NCBI GenBank assembly: GCA_963725615.1
Contig: CAVRZO010000011.1
Coordinates: forward strand, 124,001 to 188,000
Origin: JAIQFF01 sp963725615
GTDB taxonomy: Bacteria; Acidobacteriota; Terriglobia; Terriglobales; Acidobacteriaceae
Direction of reading: 5' to 3'
Length of the DNA: 64,000 nucleotides
A program made the translations under genes and the position numbers. The notes under the pieces are model-generated. The model worked only from the letters and a program-made list of their open reading frames with translations. It had not been told where the DNA came from and searched no databases. Shown piece by piece: positions 30,753 through 39,846 of the stretch (positions are counted from its first letter, which is position 1; each line of letters begins with the position of its first letter).

Positions 30753-33578
30753 GTGCCGCTGGACCTGAAATCCACCATCAATCTGCCTAAGACCGCCTTT
30801 CCTATGAAGGCCAACCTGCCTCAGAATGAACCCAAGGCTCTGGCCCGCTGGGAGCAGATGAGGATTTACGAGCGTATTCGCGAGGCGAGACGCGGCGCGA
30901 AACTCTATATCCTGCACGATGGACCGCCCTATACCAGCGGACCGATCCATCTGGGTACCGCGTTTAACAAGTGTCTCAAGGATTTCGTGGTCAAGTCCAA
31001 GACTATGGCGGGCTTTGACGCCCCCTACGTTCCGGGATGGGACTGCCACGGCCTGCCCATCGAGATCAAAGTCGATCAGATGCTCGGCGGCAAGAAGCTG
31101 CAGATGCGGCCACTCGACGTGCGCCGCGAGTGCCGCAAGTTTGCCGAAAAATTCCTCGACCTGCAACGCGAGCAGTTTAAGCGTATCGGCGTCTTCGGGC
31201 GTTTCGAACGTCCCTATGCCACCATGACTCCTCAGTACGAGTCGGTGGTGCTCAAGACCTTTTACAGTTTTTATGAAAACAACTTCGTGTACAAGGGCCT
31301 GCGCGCCGTGTATTGGTGCATGCACGACGAGACCGCGCTGGCCGAAGCCGAAGTTGAATACGAGAACGACACTACTCAAACCGTCTGGGTGAAGTACGCG
31401 TTGCTCGATGATCCGTCGAAGATTGATCCTGTGCTGGCGGGAAAGAAAGTATCCACCATCATCTGGACCACTACTCCCTGGACGTTGCCAGCTTCGATGG
31501 CCGTGGCCTTCCATCCCCACGAAGAGTACGTGGCGCTCGAGTCTGCCGGCGAGGTCTACATCGTCGCGGCCAGACTGGCTGCCGATGTGACCGAAAAATG
31601 CAGTCTCCGGGACCCGAAGGAGCTGGCACGCTTCTCCGGCAGCAAGATGGAGCGGCTGACCTTTCAGCATCCGTTTCTCGATCGCAAGATCCTCGGCGTG
31701 CTCGCGGACTACGTCACCATGGACACCGGCACTGGTGTGGTTCACACTGCGCCCTCGCATGGCGCGGAGGACTTCGCCACCGGCGTCAAATACGGCCTCG
31801 ATGCCACCAGCAATGTGGACGAAAAGGGCATCATGCGCAACGGCCTTCCCGAGTACAACGGGCTGACCGTCTGGGCTGCCAATGCGCCCATCATCGAGTT
31901 ACTGAAGAAGCGCGGTGCGCTGCTGCACGCGGAAAAGCTGGTGCACTCTTATCCGCATTGCTGGCGCTGCCACAATCCCATAATTTTCCGCGCCACGGAA
32001 CAGTGGTTCATCTCGATGGAAGCGGCCATGCCTGGAGGCGGAACGCTGCGTAGCCGGACTCTCGAAGACGTCGAGAAAGTAAAGTGGGACCCAGCCTGGG
32101 GCAAAGAGCGCATGCACAACATGATTGCCACGCGCCCCGACTGGTGCATCTCGCGCCAGCGCGTGTGGGGTGTGCCCATCGCTGTTTTCCTCTGCAAAGA
32201 CTGCGGCAAACCGCTGAACGATCCTGCCATCAATGCTAAGGTGGCCGAGCTTTTCGCGCGCTCCGGGGCCGACGCCTGGTACACGCCCGAAGCCGACACC
32301 ATTCTTCCCGCCGGAACGAAGTGTCCGCACTGCAGCGGAACCATCTTCGAACGCGAGACGGATATTTTCGATGTGTGGCTGGAGTCCGGCACCAGCTATC
32401 TGGCCCTGGTGGACGACGAGCCCAGCTATCCCTGGCCTTCCGACCTTTATCTCGAAGGCGGCGACCAGTACCGGGGATGGTTTCAGTCTTCCCTACTATG
32501 CGCCATGGGCACGCGTGGCAGCCCGCCTTACCGTGGGGTTGTGACCCCGGGCTGGACCCTCGACGAGAAGGGACAAGCCATGTCCAAGTCTCGCGGCAAC
32601 GACGTGGATCCGGTCGATATCGCCAGTCGTCTGGGCGGCGAGATCGTTCGTCTGTGGGTGGCCTCAGTAGATTTCCGCGAAGACGTGGTGGGTTCCGAAC
32701 AACTGATGCAGCGGGTGGCGGAAAGCTATCGCAAGATCCGCAACAGCCTGTTTCGCTACGTTCTGAGCAACCTCAACGATTTTGATCCGCAGAAGAATGC
32801 GGTCTCATTCGAAGAGATGGACATCCTCGACCAGTACATGCTGCGCCAGACCGTCGCCATGTCCGCAGACGTCCTGCGCTGGTACGACGAGTTCGCCTTT
32901 CACAAAATCTACCATCGCATAAATGACTTCTGCGTCGTGGAACTGAGCGCGTTCTACTTCGACGTGCTGAAAGATCGGCTGTACACCTACGCACCGAACT
33001 CACGCGCCCGCCGCGCCGCCCAGACGGCAATCTGGCGCATCGGTGAGGCCCTGGTCCGACTGCTGGCGCCGATCACCAGTTTTACCTGCGACGAAGTGTG
33101 GCAGTATCTGCCCGCGGTGCCCGACCGTCCGGCGAGCGTGCATCTGGCGAACTTCCCCACCGCATCAGACATATTGGGCGCGTCGGTTCCGGTGGACGAT
33201 CCTAAACAACGTGAGGATTGGAACACTCTGCTGGCTGTACGCACCGAGGTCTTGAAAGCCCTGGAAGAAGCCCGGCAAAGCAAGCTGATTGGCGGCGCCA
33301 ACTTGGAGGCGCAGGTCACGGTGACGGCCGCCGAGCCTGTGTTTTCGGTTCTCGCGCGTTACCAGGATCGGTTGCGCTATCTGTTTATTGTATCGGGGGT
33401 CACTCTCCTGCAAGGCAGATCCGGAAATGGGACCGGCGGAGTCAGTGTCAAGGTGAGCCAGGCCGACGGGAAGAAATGTGAGCGCTGCTGGAATTATTCC
33501 GTCCACGTGGGCGAGGACGCCGTCTATCCCACCGTGTGTGAACGCTGCAGTGCCGTGCTGAAAGAGATCGGCGGATAA
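30753..33578 (+). CDS. ileS: Isoleucyl-tRNA synthetase
   Basis: The class I synthetase charges tRNA-Ile; the product is 941 residues from this start. The HIGH-type motif PIHLGTA, PGWDCHGLPIE, the CP1 editing domain (IIWTTTPWTLPASMAV), KMSKS-type MSKSRGN and the C-terminal zinc pair CERCWNYS...CERC are present, so this is the zinc-containing long form. GTG 30753 is chosen because family homology begins at PLDLKSTINLPKT, GGGAG lies 11 bases upstream, and the ATG at 30717 is part of a perfect TATAAT box. The ATG is the alternative. lspA follows 28 bases later. Confidence 0.96.
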   Translation: MPLDLKSTINLPKTAFPMKANLPQNEPKALARWEQMRIYERIREARRGAKLYILHDGPPYTSGPIHLGTAFNKCLKDFVVKSKTMAGFDAPYVPGWDCHGLPIEIKVDQMLGGKKLQMRPLDVRRECRKFAEKFLDLQREQFKRIGVFGRFERPYATMTPQYESVVLKTFYSFYENNFVYKGLRAVYWCMHDETALAEAEVEYENDTTQTVWVKYALLDDPSKIDPVLAGKKVSTIIWTTTPWTLPASMAVAFHPHEEYVALESAGEVYIVAARLAADVTEKCSLRDPKELARFSGSKMERLTFQHPFLDRKILGVLADYVTMDTGTGVVHTAPSHGAEDFATGVKYGLDATSNVDEKGIMRNGLPEYNGLTVWAANAPIIELLKKRGALLHAEKLVHSYPHCWRCHNPIIFRATEQWFISMEAAMPGGGTLRSRTLEDVEKVKWDPAWGKERMHNMIATRPDWCISRQRVWGVPIAVFLCKDCGKPLNDPAINAKVAELFARSGADAWYTPEADTILPAGTKCPHCSGTIFERETDIFDVWLESGTSYLALVDDEPSYPWPSDLYLEGGDQYRGWFQSSLLCAMGTRGSPPYRGVVTPGWTLDEKGQAMSKSRGNDVDPVDIASRLGGEIVRLWVASVDFREDVVGSEQLMQRVAESYRKIRNSLFRYVLSNLNDFDPQKNAVSFEEMDILDQYMLRQTVAMSADVLRWYDEFAFHKIYHRINDFCVVELSAFYFDVLKDRLYTYAPNSRARRAAQTAIWRIGEALVRLLAPITSFTCDEVWQYLPAVPDRPASVHLANFPTASDILGASVPVDDPKQREDWNTLLAVRTEVLKALEEARQSKLIGGANLEAQVTVTAAEPVFSVLARYQDRLRYLFIVSGVTLLQGRSGNGTGGVSVKVSQADGKKCERCWNYSVHVGEDAVYPTVCERCSAVLKEIGG

Positions 33579-33606
33579 ACCTAGGCGCAATCGCGATTCA
33601 ACTGGA

Positions 33607-34110
33607 ATGACGACTCAATCCGCACGTAGCTTGCACCTTCTGATTGCCGCGCTGGTCGTAGTCCTTGACCGGACTGCCAAGTGGGCTGTGGCAAAGAATA
33701 TTTCTTTGCACGATAGCATTCAGATCATCCCAGGGTTCTTTCGCCTGACCCATGTCGAAAATCGCGGCGCCGCCTTCGGCATCTTCGCCGACTCGCCTTC
33801 AGAATGGAAAATCGCTGCCTTGGTCATGTTCTCGATCGTGGCGCTGGCTATTGTCGCGGTCCTGCTGTGGCGGAACAATCACTCGATGAACAGCACGGGC
33901 ATTGGGTTGGCTCTGATTCTCGGAGGCGCTGTCGGCAACTTGTGGGACCGCCTGCTCAGCGGGCGGGTCGTCGACTTCCTGTTGTTTTACGTCGGCCAAT
34001 ATCAGTGGCCCGCTTTCAACGTGGCAGATAGCGCTATCGTGGTCGGCGCCGGGTTGCTGGTGATTGAAATCCTCTTCGGAAAATCTCCTGCACCGGAAAA
34101 GTCGGCCTGA
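33607..34110 (+). CDS. lspA: Lipoprotein signal peptidase (signal peptidase II)
   Basis: A 167-residue aspartic protease that removes signal peptides from prolipoproteins in the inner membrane. Four membrane helices are visible. Catalytic aspartates are D123 in GRVVDFLLFY and D141 in FNVADSAIV; N112 in GNLWDR and N138 are conserved. The N-terminal LDRTAKW stands for the usual LDQxTK. It follows ileS closely, a common gene order in bacteria. A convergent repeat lies after its stop. Confidence 0.96.
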   Translation: MTTQSARSLHLLIAALVVVLDRTAKWAVAKNISLHDSIQIIPGFFRLTHVENRGAAFGIFADSPSEWKIAALVMFSIVALAIVAVLLWRNNHSMNSTGIGLALILGGAVGNLWDRLLSGRVVDFLLFYVGQYQWPAFNVADSAIVVGAGLLVIEILFGKSPAPEKSA

Positions 34111-34115
34111 AAGAG

Positions 34116-34187
34116 CTTAACCGCAAAGATCGCAAAGAAATACCGCAAAGGTCGCCAAGAAATTCTTTGCGGCCTTTGCGGTTTAAG
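34116..34187. repeat. AACCGCAAAG inverted repeat between convergent genes
   Basis: CTTAACCGCAAAG at the left pairs with CTTTGCGGTTTAAG at the right, with inner CGCAAAGAA/TTCTTTGCG copies. It sits between the lspA and VOC stops and could end transcription from both sides, although no T-run follows. Confidence 0.6.
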
Positions 34188-34201
34188 TGTTTCCCGTAAA
34201 G

Positions 34202-34690
34202 CTAGGCTGACTTCCTCTCCGCCATCGAAGCGTAGAAGGCCTCGGCTCCTTTTTCCATTTCCTGCTCGGTAAGGTCTGCCACGTGCGTGGCTACTGTCCA
34301 GGCGTGGCCGAAGGGGTCAACGAAATGACCCAGGCGGTCTCCCCAGAACATGTCGTTTACGCCACCGTTGGCCTTGCCACCCGCGGCGACTGCCTGGGCA
34401 AACACCGCATCCACATCGGGCACGTAAAGATAAATGCCCCCGGTGTACGCGCCGACAGATTGCGGTGACTTCCCGCCCATGCCGGGGATTTCATCGGACA
34501 AAAAGATGACCGAATCCCCGATTTTAATTTCAGCGTGCATGATTCTCCCGTCCGGGCCCGGCATCCGCATGCGCTCCTCGGCGCCGAATGCTTTCTTGTA
34601 GAAGTCGAGCGCCGCGGCGGCGTCATGAACGACCAGAGACGGGGTTGCGGTGTGGAAGCCCTCAGGAACTGGTTTTACAGAATTTGCCAT
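34202..34690 (-). CDS. VOC-family (glyoxalase/PhnB-like) protein
   Basis: A 162-residue cytosolic protein of the vicinal oxygen chelate superfamily, PhnB-like subgroup. TATPSLVVHDAAAALDFYKKAFGAEE starts the first beta-alpha-beta unit, and WGDRLGHFVDPFGHAWTVATH ends the second. AGGAGA lies 7 bases before the ATG. Metal ligands cannot be assigned with certainty (candidates are the histidines and glutamates in these motifs). Substrate is unknown; PhnB-type proteins include DNA-binding-free demethylase- and resistance-like members. Confidence 0.85.
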   Translation of the reverse strand: MANSVKPVPEGFHTATPSLVVHDAAAALDFYKKAFGAEERMRMPGPDGRIMHAEIKIGDSVIFLSDEIPGMGGKSPQSVGAYTGGIYLYVPDVDAVFAQAVAAGGKANGGVNDMFWGDRLGHFVDPFGHAWTVATHVADLTEQEMEKGAEAFYASMAERKSA

Positions 34691-34840
34691 GAGACTGTCT
34701 CCTTCGTATTTTGTACTGCTGGCTGGATAGAAAGTAATTCCACGCGGTCCATATCTACCGCGTCGCCCGACATCTTAGCCCTCCCCCGGCTGTTGGTAAC
34801 AACAAAAGATTGTAAAAAGAAGTAACAGAAGCCGCCCCCC

Positions 34841-35040
34841 CGTCATCCTGAGCGGAGCGCCCCCCTTCGCAAAGCGAAGGGGGCGCGGAGTCGAAGGACC
34901 CCTATTAGCTTATCGACCGTTAAAGTGCGACGAGGACCTTTCCAGGAGCTGCGCCCCTAAGCGAGTTCAGGAAGAGTAGAGATCCTTCGACTGCGAGTTT
35001 GCTTCGGGTTGCGAAGCAAACTCGCAGCTCAGGATGACAA
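34841..35040. repeat. Composite inverted repeat element, GTCATCCTGAG family B (copy 2)
   Basis: Left end CGTCATCCTGAGCGGAGCG, hairpin CGCCCCCTTCGC...GCGAAGGGGGCG, then GAGTCGAAGGACCCCT. Right end GATCCTTCGACTGCGAG, hairpin GTTTGCTTCG...CGAAGCAAAC, then CTCAGGATGACAA. A fragment AGGACAGGATGACAAG follows at 35054. It lies in the 387-base gap between two minus-strand genes; the rest of that gap shows nothing else. Confidence 0.85.
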
Positions 35041-35077
35041 TACTCCGCTTCTAGAGGACAGGATGACAAGAAGGGGT

Positions 35078-37366
35078 TTACGGTGCTCCGTACAACTGCC
35101 TGTAGACGTTGGCGTTACGGAGAATGGCCTGTACATATTCCCGGGTCTCGGTAAACGGGATGGACTCCACAAACTCCTGCGGATCCCGGTACTTGCCCTG
35201 TCCCAGCCAGTCATCCACCCGGTTCGTACCCGCATTGTAGGCGGCCAGCGCGTATTCGAAAGCCCCAAACTTGTCCACCATCTCGCGGAAATAGCGGGTA
35301 CCCAATTGCAGATTGATCTCAGGAGTAAACAGCTGGTCGGACGAAAAATGCCTGAGCTTTTCCTGCTTCGCCACCGCGCTGCCGACCTTGGGCAGCAACT
35401 GCATCAGTCCCAGCGCATTGGCCCGTGAGACGGCACTGGGGTTAAATTCCGACTCCTGCCGTATCAGCGACGCCACCAGATAGGGATCCAGCGCATTCTG
35501 CGATGAGAACTTTTTCAGGTCGGGCCAGTAGGGCTTGGGAAAGAGGGCCTCCCAGTAAGGCCGCGGCAGCGTGGGCATATCTACGGCGAAATAGTTGGGC
35601 ACGGCGCGCTTGAAAACACGAATCGCTCCATCGTAACGTCCCGCGTCTTCGTAGAGTTTGGCGGTCTCGGCCGCCAGCCAGTTGCCCTGGTCTTCGGTGG
35701 CCGCGGCTTGCAGCTCGAGCACGGCAAAGTCCAGCAGCCCACCATTCTCCAGCACCTGCGCCTTCTGATAACGCAAGTTGTCCGTCGGCGGCTCGGTAGT
35801 CGTAATGTTGGTCCCGGCATCGATACCCGGAACCCGGTCCAGCAAAGCGTAGTGCGCAGGGTCGCCATCGGACGGGATCTCGCGCAGACGGCGGCGCGCC
35901 AGTTCGCCATAGTAGAAATTGCGGAAACGCTCCGAAAGCTTCTGATAGTAGGCTCGCGCCATCGCAATGTCTTTGTCTTCTTCCGCCAGGCGGGCCCGCC
36001 AGTAAAGGGCCGCGGGGATCTCCGCCGAAGTGGGATACAAAGCGATTTGCTGTTCAAATCCGGCCTTGGCTTCCGCGTTTCTTCCCTGGCGCAGGCTCAG
36101 CCATGCCACCTTCCAATGTGCATACGAAGCCCGGCCTGCATTGGGAAAGCGCTGCTGCAACTCTCGGTACGCATCAATCGCCTTGTCGTAGTCGGGCTTG
36201 AGCAGATAGAAATTGCCCGCAGAGAGCAGCGCCTGTTGCAGCCACAAGCTGGTGGGCGCGCTCTGGCGGAGTTCACCCAGATAGCGCAGGAAACCATCTT
36301 CGTCACCGCTGCCGCGCGCAATTTCTCCCAGGTTGTAGAGCCGTTGCGTGTTGATGTCCGGCGCCGGGCTGTCCAGAGCTTCCAGAATCTTCTTCGCTTC
36401 CTTGTCTTGCCCCGATTTGTGCAAGGCGATCGCCAATGCGAGTTGGATATCGGGGCGATCGCTCAGACTCGCCACCGAGATGAGATCGCGATACTCGTCC
36501 GCGGCATCGCTGTAGCGCTTGCCTTTGGCCAGCAGATCGGCACGCGCCCTGCGTCCGTTTATTCCCAGGGGTGGCAACTGCGCGGTCGAAGCCAGCTTCT
36601 TGAGTTCAACATCGGCCTGGGTCGCCTCCGCGCTCAGTGGCATGGTGATGTACAAATTGCGCAGGATCTCAGCGGCTTTGACCGGCTGACCGGCCGCGGC
36701 ATAGGCGCGTCCCAGGGCCAGCTCCAGATCGGCTCGCTGTGGCTGCCGGTTTTTCTCCAGAATGCTGATCGCGTCCTGCGATCGGTTTTCCGCCAGCAAC
36801 GCGGTGCCGTACAAAACGTGCGCGTCGCGCAACAGCAACGACTCCGGATATTGCTTGTCGAAATCCGTCAGGGTGGCGACCGCTTCCGCGGTTTTTCCGC
36901 TCTGAAAGTAAGCTGTACCCAGGTAGAAGCTGACGTAGTCTCCCAGGTCTCCTGCTTTAGGTTTTGCACGAGTCAAGGGATCCACGGCTTTGGCATAGTC
37001 CTTATCGAGGACGTGCGCGTATCCCAGCACCAGCCAGGCTAGCGCGCCCGCATCTTCCTGGCTGTGACGCCGGGCATAGGCTTCGACGCCAGCGTAAGCC
37101 GCGGGAGTTCGGTCTTGGAGCAACTGCCGCGCCATCGGCTTCAGACTCGTAGAGGCAACGAAGGCCGCGTGCATCCGGCGGGAGCGGGGCGTGGCATGAC
37201 TACGGCGCCGGGCAACGACCTTGCTCTTTTTCTTCCGGGGAGTCTGGGCCTTTTTAGTAGAGGATTGCGCGAGAGCCGGCGATACAAAAGAAGGCAGATC
37301 AATGCACAGGACTGCCACGATCAAAGAAATTCTAATCAGGACCGATTGCCAACGATGAAAGACCAC
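35078..37366 (-). CDS. Soluble lytic murein transglycosylase with TPR-like repeats
   Basis: A 762-residue exported enzyme that cuts peptidoglycan to 1,6-anhydromuropeptides. It starts with a signal peptide (SLIVAVLCIDLPSFVSPALAQ), a Lys/Arg-rich spacer (KKKSKVVARRRSH) and about 450 residues of TPR-like helical repeats. The C-terminal Slt domain has the catalytic E638 in LIRQESEFNPSAVS, GLMQLLP and ALAAYNAGTNRV. Length is longer than E. coli Slt70. The start is GTG 37366, 5 bases after the upstream gene stops at 37372. A repeat lies downstream. Confidence 0.93.
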   Translation of the reverse strand: MVFHRWQSVLIRISLIVAVLCIDLPSFVSPALAQSSTKKAQTPRKKKSKVVARRRSHATPRSRRMHAAFVASTSLKPMARQLLQDRTPAAYAGVEAYARRHSQEDAGALAWLVLGYAHVLDKDYAKAVDPLTRAKPKAGDLGDYVSFYLGTAYFQSGKTAEAVATLTDFDKQYPESLLLRDAHVLYGTALLAENRSQDAISILEKNRQPQRADLELALGRAYAAAGQPVKAAEILRNLYITMPLSAEATQADVELKKLASTAQLPPLGINGRRARADLLAKGKRYSDAADEYRDLISVASLSDRPDIQLALAIALHKSGQDKEAKKILEALDSPAPDINTQRLYNLGEIARGSGDEDGFLRYLGELRQSAPTSLWLQQALLSAGNFYLLKPDYDKAIDAYRELQQRFPNAGRASYAHWKVAWLSLRQGRNAEAKAGFEQQIALYPTSAEIPAALYWRARLAEEDKDIAMARAYYQKLSERFRNFYYGELARRRLREIPSDGDPAHYALLDRVPGIDAGTNITTTEPPTDNLRYQKAQVLENGGLLDFAVLELQAAATEDQGNWLAAETAKLYEDAGRYDGAIRVFKRAVPNYFAVDMPTLPRPYWEALFPKPYWPDLKKFSSQNALDPYLVASLIRQESEFNPSAVSRANALGLMQLLPKVGSAVAKQEKLRHFSSDQLFTPEINLQLGTRYFREMVDKFGAFEYALAAYNAGTNRVDDWLGQGKYRDPQEFVESIPFTETREYVQAILRNANVYRQLYGAP

Positions 37367-37371
37367 TCTGA

Positions 37372-38583
37372 TTAATTTCGCCGAAAATTGGCGCCCATAA
37401 TGGAAGTATCGTCCTCAGCCAGGCTGCGGACAAGTTCCTGGCTGAAGTAATCGGCTCCGCCAGCGGCGGTGTTGCCGTATCGCTTCTGGTAAGTGGCCCG
37501 GCTTTTTTCGATGTCTTCCTTGAGCCGGTCGTATAGATCCTTGTTCTTGCGCCCCTCGCTGACTTTCACCTGGTTATAGAGCTTGATCTCATCCACCAGC
37601 AGGCGGGCAAAACGGTGCGCCTTGCGGTGGACATCGGCATCCTCGGGCGAGAGGTTGGCAAAAGGGTCGGCTGCCGGAGCAGGCGCGGCCGCCGCGGCTG
37701 AGACCACCGGCTCGGACTGGGCCACTGCCACTGGCTGCTCGACTTCAACCGGAGAGGCCGAAGCCGGCTCGGCGACGGCTGCAACGTGTTTCGGAGCATG
37801 CGCCGCGAAAGGATCAGAATGGGCCGGAGCGGCATGCTCCGGCGGCGGGGGCGCACTTTCCGTCTTCTCCGCGGCCGTCTCGGCTGATTCTTCTTTCAGA
37901 GCCTGCTTGCGCAACGAGGCGACTTCGAGCCATGCACTGGTGGCCAGCACCAGTAACTCGACGGCGGCGGCGTCCAGCTTTCCGCCGCCTTCAACGCCGG
38001 AATCGGCATACACCAGCGCCGCAACTTTTTCCTTCAGTAAGAGGGGTAGGATCAGAACATGGTCATCGGCGGGCGCTCCGAATTTTGCCACAAACTCCGG
38101 ATCGACATCTCGGGCGGCGCCACTGAACGGCATGCGCGACCGCAGGGCCTGCTCCGGCACTCCTGTGGTCACGTTAAGCGCAAAATCCTTGATGGTATCA
38201 TCGCCGTCTCTGGTGAAGCCGCGCCCCTGCCAGCCCGTGGCCGCACCGGCTTTGACCACGAAGAGCGCCCCGCGACCGCTGTAGCGAACCGTATTGTCCA
38301 GCAGAGCGCGCAAAATCTCGCGCTGCGTCGTACCCGACTGGATGGCCGAAATCGCTTTTAGCAGGTTGGCCGATCCATTGTCTCCAGAAACGCCCGCTGC
38401 CGCCGCACTCGTCGTGTGTGGAAGCTCCTCGAGGACCCGCCGCACCAGATCGTTCCGCAACTCCGGGACGTGCTTGTCCAGCACCTGCGACACGACCTTC
38501 TCGACGATTTGTTCGACTTCCGTTCTCTCCGCCATGGTCAGGTCAGAAGTTCGGCCGCTGGATCCCGCTTTTTTGCCCTTCAT
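37372..38583 (-). CDS. GAF-like domain protein with proline/alanine linker
   Basis: A 403-residue protein without signal peptide. After a charged N-terminus (about 1-70), residues about 75-225 look like a GAF fold (REILRALLDNTVRYSGRGALFVVKAG, HVLILPLLLKEKVAALVYADS). A low-complexity Pro/Ala/Glu linker (about 230-315) leads to a helical C-terminal domain of about 85 residues (ADVHRKAHRFARLLVDEIKLYNQVKV). The ligand is unknown. It lies directly upstream of the lytic transglycosylase and may be translated with it; it is divergent from the ECF sigma gene. Confidence 0.72.
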   Translation of the reverse strand: MKGKKAGSSGRTSDLTMAERTEVEQIVEKVVSQVLDKHVPELRNDLVRRVLEELPHTTSAAAAGVSGDNGSANLLKAISAIQSGTTQREILRALLDNTVRYSGRGALFVVKAGAATGWQGRGFTRDGDDTIKDFALNVTTGVPEQALRSRMPFSGAARDVDPEFVAKFGAPADDHVLILPLLLKEKVAALVYADSGVEGGGKLDAAAVELLVLATSAWLEVASLRKQALKEESAETAAEKTESAPPPPEHAAPAHSDPFAAHAPKHVAAVAEPASASPVEVEQPVAVAQSEPVVSAAAAAPAPAADPFANLSPEDADVHRKAHRFARLLVDEIKLYNQVKVSEGRKNKDLYDRLKEDIEKSRATYQKRYGNTAAGGADYFSQELVRSLAEDDTSIMGANFRRN

Positions 38584-38795
38584 CTCGGTTAAACCTTGAT
38601 TATAGGGTCACTTGACCCGTGTTTTCCGGTCACCTAAGGACGTGTTCTAATGCGGAGTGGCCGCTCCCTGGAATTTATCGCAAACCGCCCGGTTATAGAT
38701 ACGTCAAAACAAATAAGCCGAAACTTGGGTTACCAAGTAAAATAACATTTCTGCCGCCGGCCTTAAGGCGTGAAAATTGTTGCATCGGAAGGAAG
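38584..38795. other. Divergent region upstream of the ECF sigma gene
   Basis: 212 bases. It holds the perfect inverted repeat ACTTGG-GTTA-CCAAGT (38723-38738), a possible operator or small hairpin. GGAATTT (38670-38676) with TATAG 17 bases later is a weak candidate for self-control by the ECF sigma factor. Confidence 0.4.
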
Positions 38796-39425
38796 ATGAC
38801 AGCCATCCAACCAAATGTAAGCGAGCCGGTCAGCGACGAGCTGGCACTGGTTCAGGCCGCCAAGGGCGGTGAGGTAAGCGCGTTCGAGGAACTGGTCCGG
38901 CGTTACGACCGGAACGTGTTCCGAATCGCACAGCACATCACTCAGAACCGCGAAGACGCGGAAGATGTGGTGCAGGATGCGTTCCTCAAGGCTTACACCA
39001 ATCTGGGCCAGTTCCAGGGTCAGTCGAAGTTTTATACCTGGCTGGTGCGTATCGCGGTCAACGAAGCGCTGATGAAGTTGCGGCGCCGCCGACCGGAGCG
39101 CATGGTTTCGCTGGATGAAGATGTAAAGACCGAGGAGGATTCAGTCCCGCGCGAAGTCGCGGACTGGAGTCCGAACCCGGAGCAGCAGTACAACCAGGCG
39201 GAGCTGAAGGAAATCCTGAGCAAAACCATTCAGGGGCTTCCTCCGAGTTTCCGCACGGTTTTTGTCTTGCGGGACGTTGAAGGGCTTTCGACCGAGGAGA
39301 CTGCTGACGCGTTAGAACTTAGCATTCCAGCGGTGAAATCGCGGCTCCTGCGGGCCCGGTTGCAGTTGCGGGAGCGGCTCAGCCGTTACTTCCAGAAACG
39401 TGAGAGCGGAGATGGCAAACAGTGA
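38796..39425 (+). CDS. ECF-type RNA polymerase sigma factor (RpoE-like)
   Basis: A 209-residue sigma-70 family factor. Region 2 is clear: FEELVRRYDRNVFRIAQHITQNREDAEDVVQDAFLKAY (about 27-64), followed by TWLVRIAVNEALMKLRRRR; region 4 is LPPSFRTVFVLRDVEGLSTEETADALELSIPAVKSRLLRARLQLRERL. ATG 38796 has GGAAGGA before it. GTG of the next gene overlaps the stop (GTGA), and that gene encodes a zinc-finger protein, the usual anti-sigma partner. Its regulon is unknown, but an ECF-type promoter lies just downstream, before the zinc-ribbon gene at 39847. Confidence 0.95.
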   Translation: MTAIQPNVSEPVSDELALVQAAKGGEVSAFEELVRRYDRNVFRIAQHITQNREDAEDVVQDAFLKAYTNLGQFQGQSKFYTWLVRIAVNEALMKLRRRRPERMVSLDEDVKTEEDSVPREVADWSPNPEQQYNQAELKEILSKTIQGLPPSFRTVFVLRDVEGLSTEETADALELSIPAVKSRLLRARLQLRERLSRYFQKRESGDGKQ

Positions 39426-39679
39426 AGTGCGCTGAGTTTTTGCAAGAACTGACAAACTACCTGGACGGCGTCCTGGACGACCGCACCAAGGCTGAACTGG
39501 AAGATCATCTGGCGTGGTGCCACAACTGCTACGTGGTTTGCGACACCACCAAGAAGACCATCGAGATCTACCGCGACTCCCAGCTCTACGAACTGCCCGA
39601 CGACCTGCGCAACCGTCTCCGCTCCGCCATTGTGGCCAAGTGCGAGGCCCACAAGAAAACCGGCCCGCGGGAAGCCTGA
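39422..39679 (+). CDS. Putative zinc-finger anti-sigma factor
   Basis: An 85-residue soluble protein with the zf-HC2/ZAS pattern HLAWCHNCYVVC (H-x3-C-x2-C) in a helical N-terminal half (CAEFLQELTNYLDGVLDDRTKAELEDHL). It lacks a membrane helix, so it is a cytoplasmic ZAS, expected to bind the adjacent ECF sigma factor and release it under redox or zinc stress. GTG 39422 overlaps the sigma stop by four bases, which couples translation of the two. Confidence 0.9.
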   Translation: MKCAEFLQELTNYLDGVLDDRTKAELEDHLAWCHNCYVVCDTTKKTIEIYRDSQLYELPDDLRNRLRSAIVAKCEAHKKTGPREA

Positions 39680-39691
39680 CCGACTCTCAGT

Positions 39692-39720
39692 AATCACAAC
39701 AGACCACGTGGTCCGTGATT
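39692..39720 (+). terminator. Hairpin after the sigma/anti-sigma pair
   Basis: AATCAC (39692-39697) pairs with GTGATT (39715-39720) around the perfect palindrome GACCACGTGGTC (39702-39713). It lies 13 bases after the stop. No T-run follows, so termination is uncertain; it could be a protein-binding palindrome. Confidence 0.4.
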
Positions 39721-39766
39721 GTGCGCAATCATTTGCAGGCCGGTGTTCCTCCCTTCATGCACTAGT

Positions 39767-39795
39767 GGAACCTTTTTTGATCAGACTGAATCTAA
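39767..39795 (+). promoter_or_regulatory. ECF-type promoter before the zinc-ribbon gene
   Basis: GGAACCT (39767-39773) and TCTAA (39791-39795) are separated by 17 bases, close to the GGAACTT-N15-18-TCTAA pattern of RpoE-like sigma factors. It faces the gene at 39847 and lies 88 bases after the anti-sigma stop. Confidence 0.5.
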
Positions 39796-39846
39796 TAGCT
39801 TGTTAACGGTTAGTCGGCCGACGTAGAGGGCCGGTGGGGAGGACGT

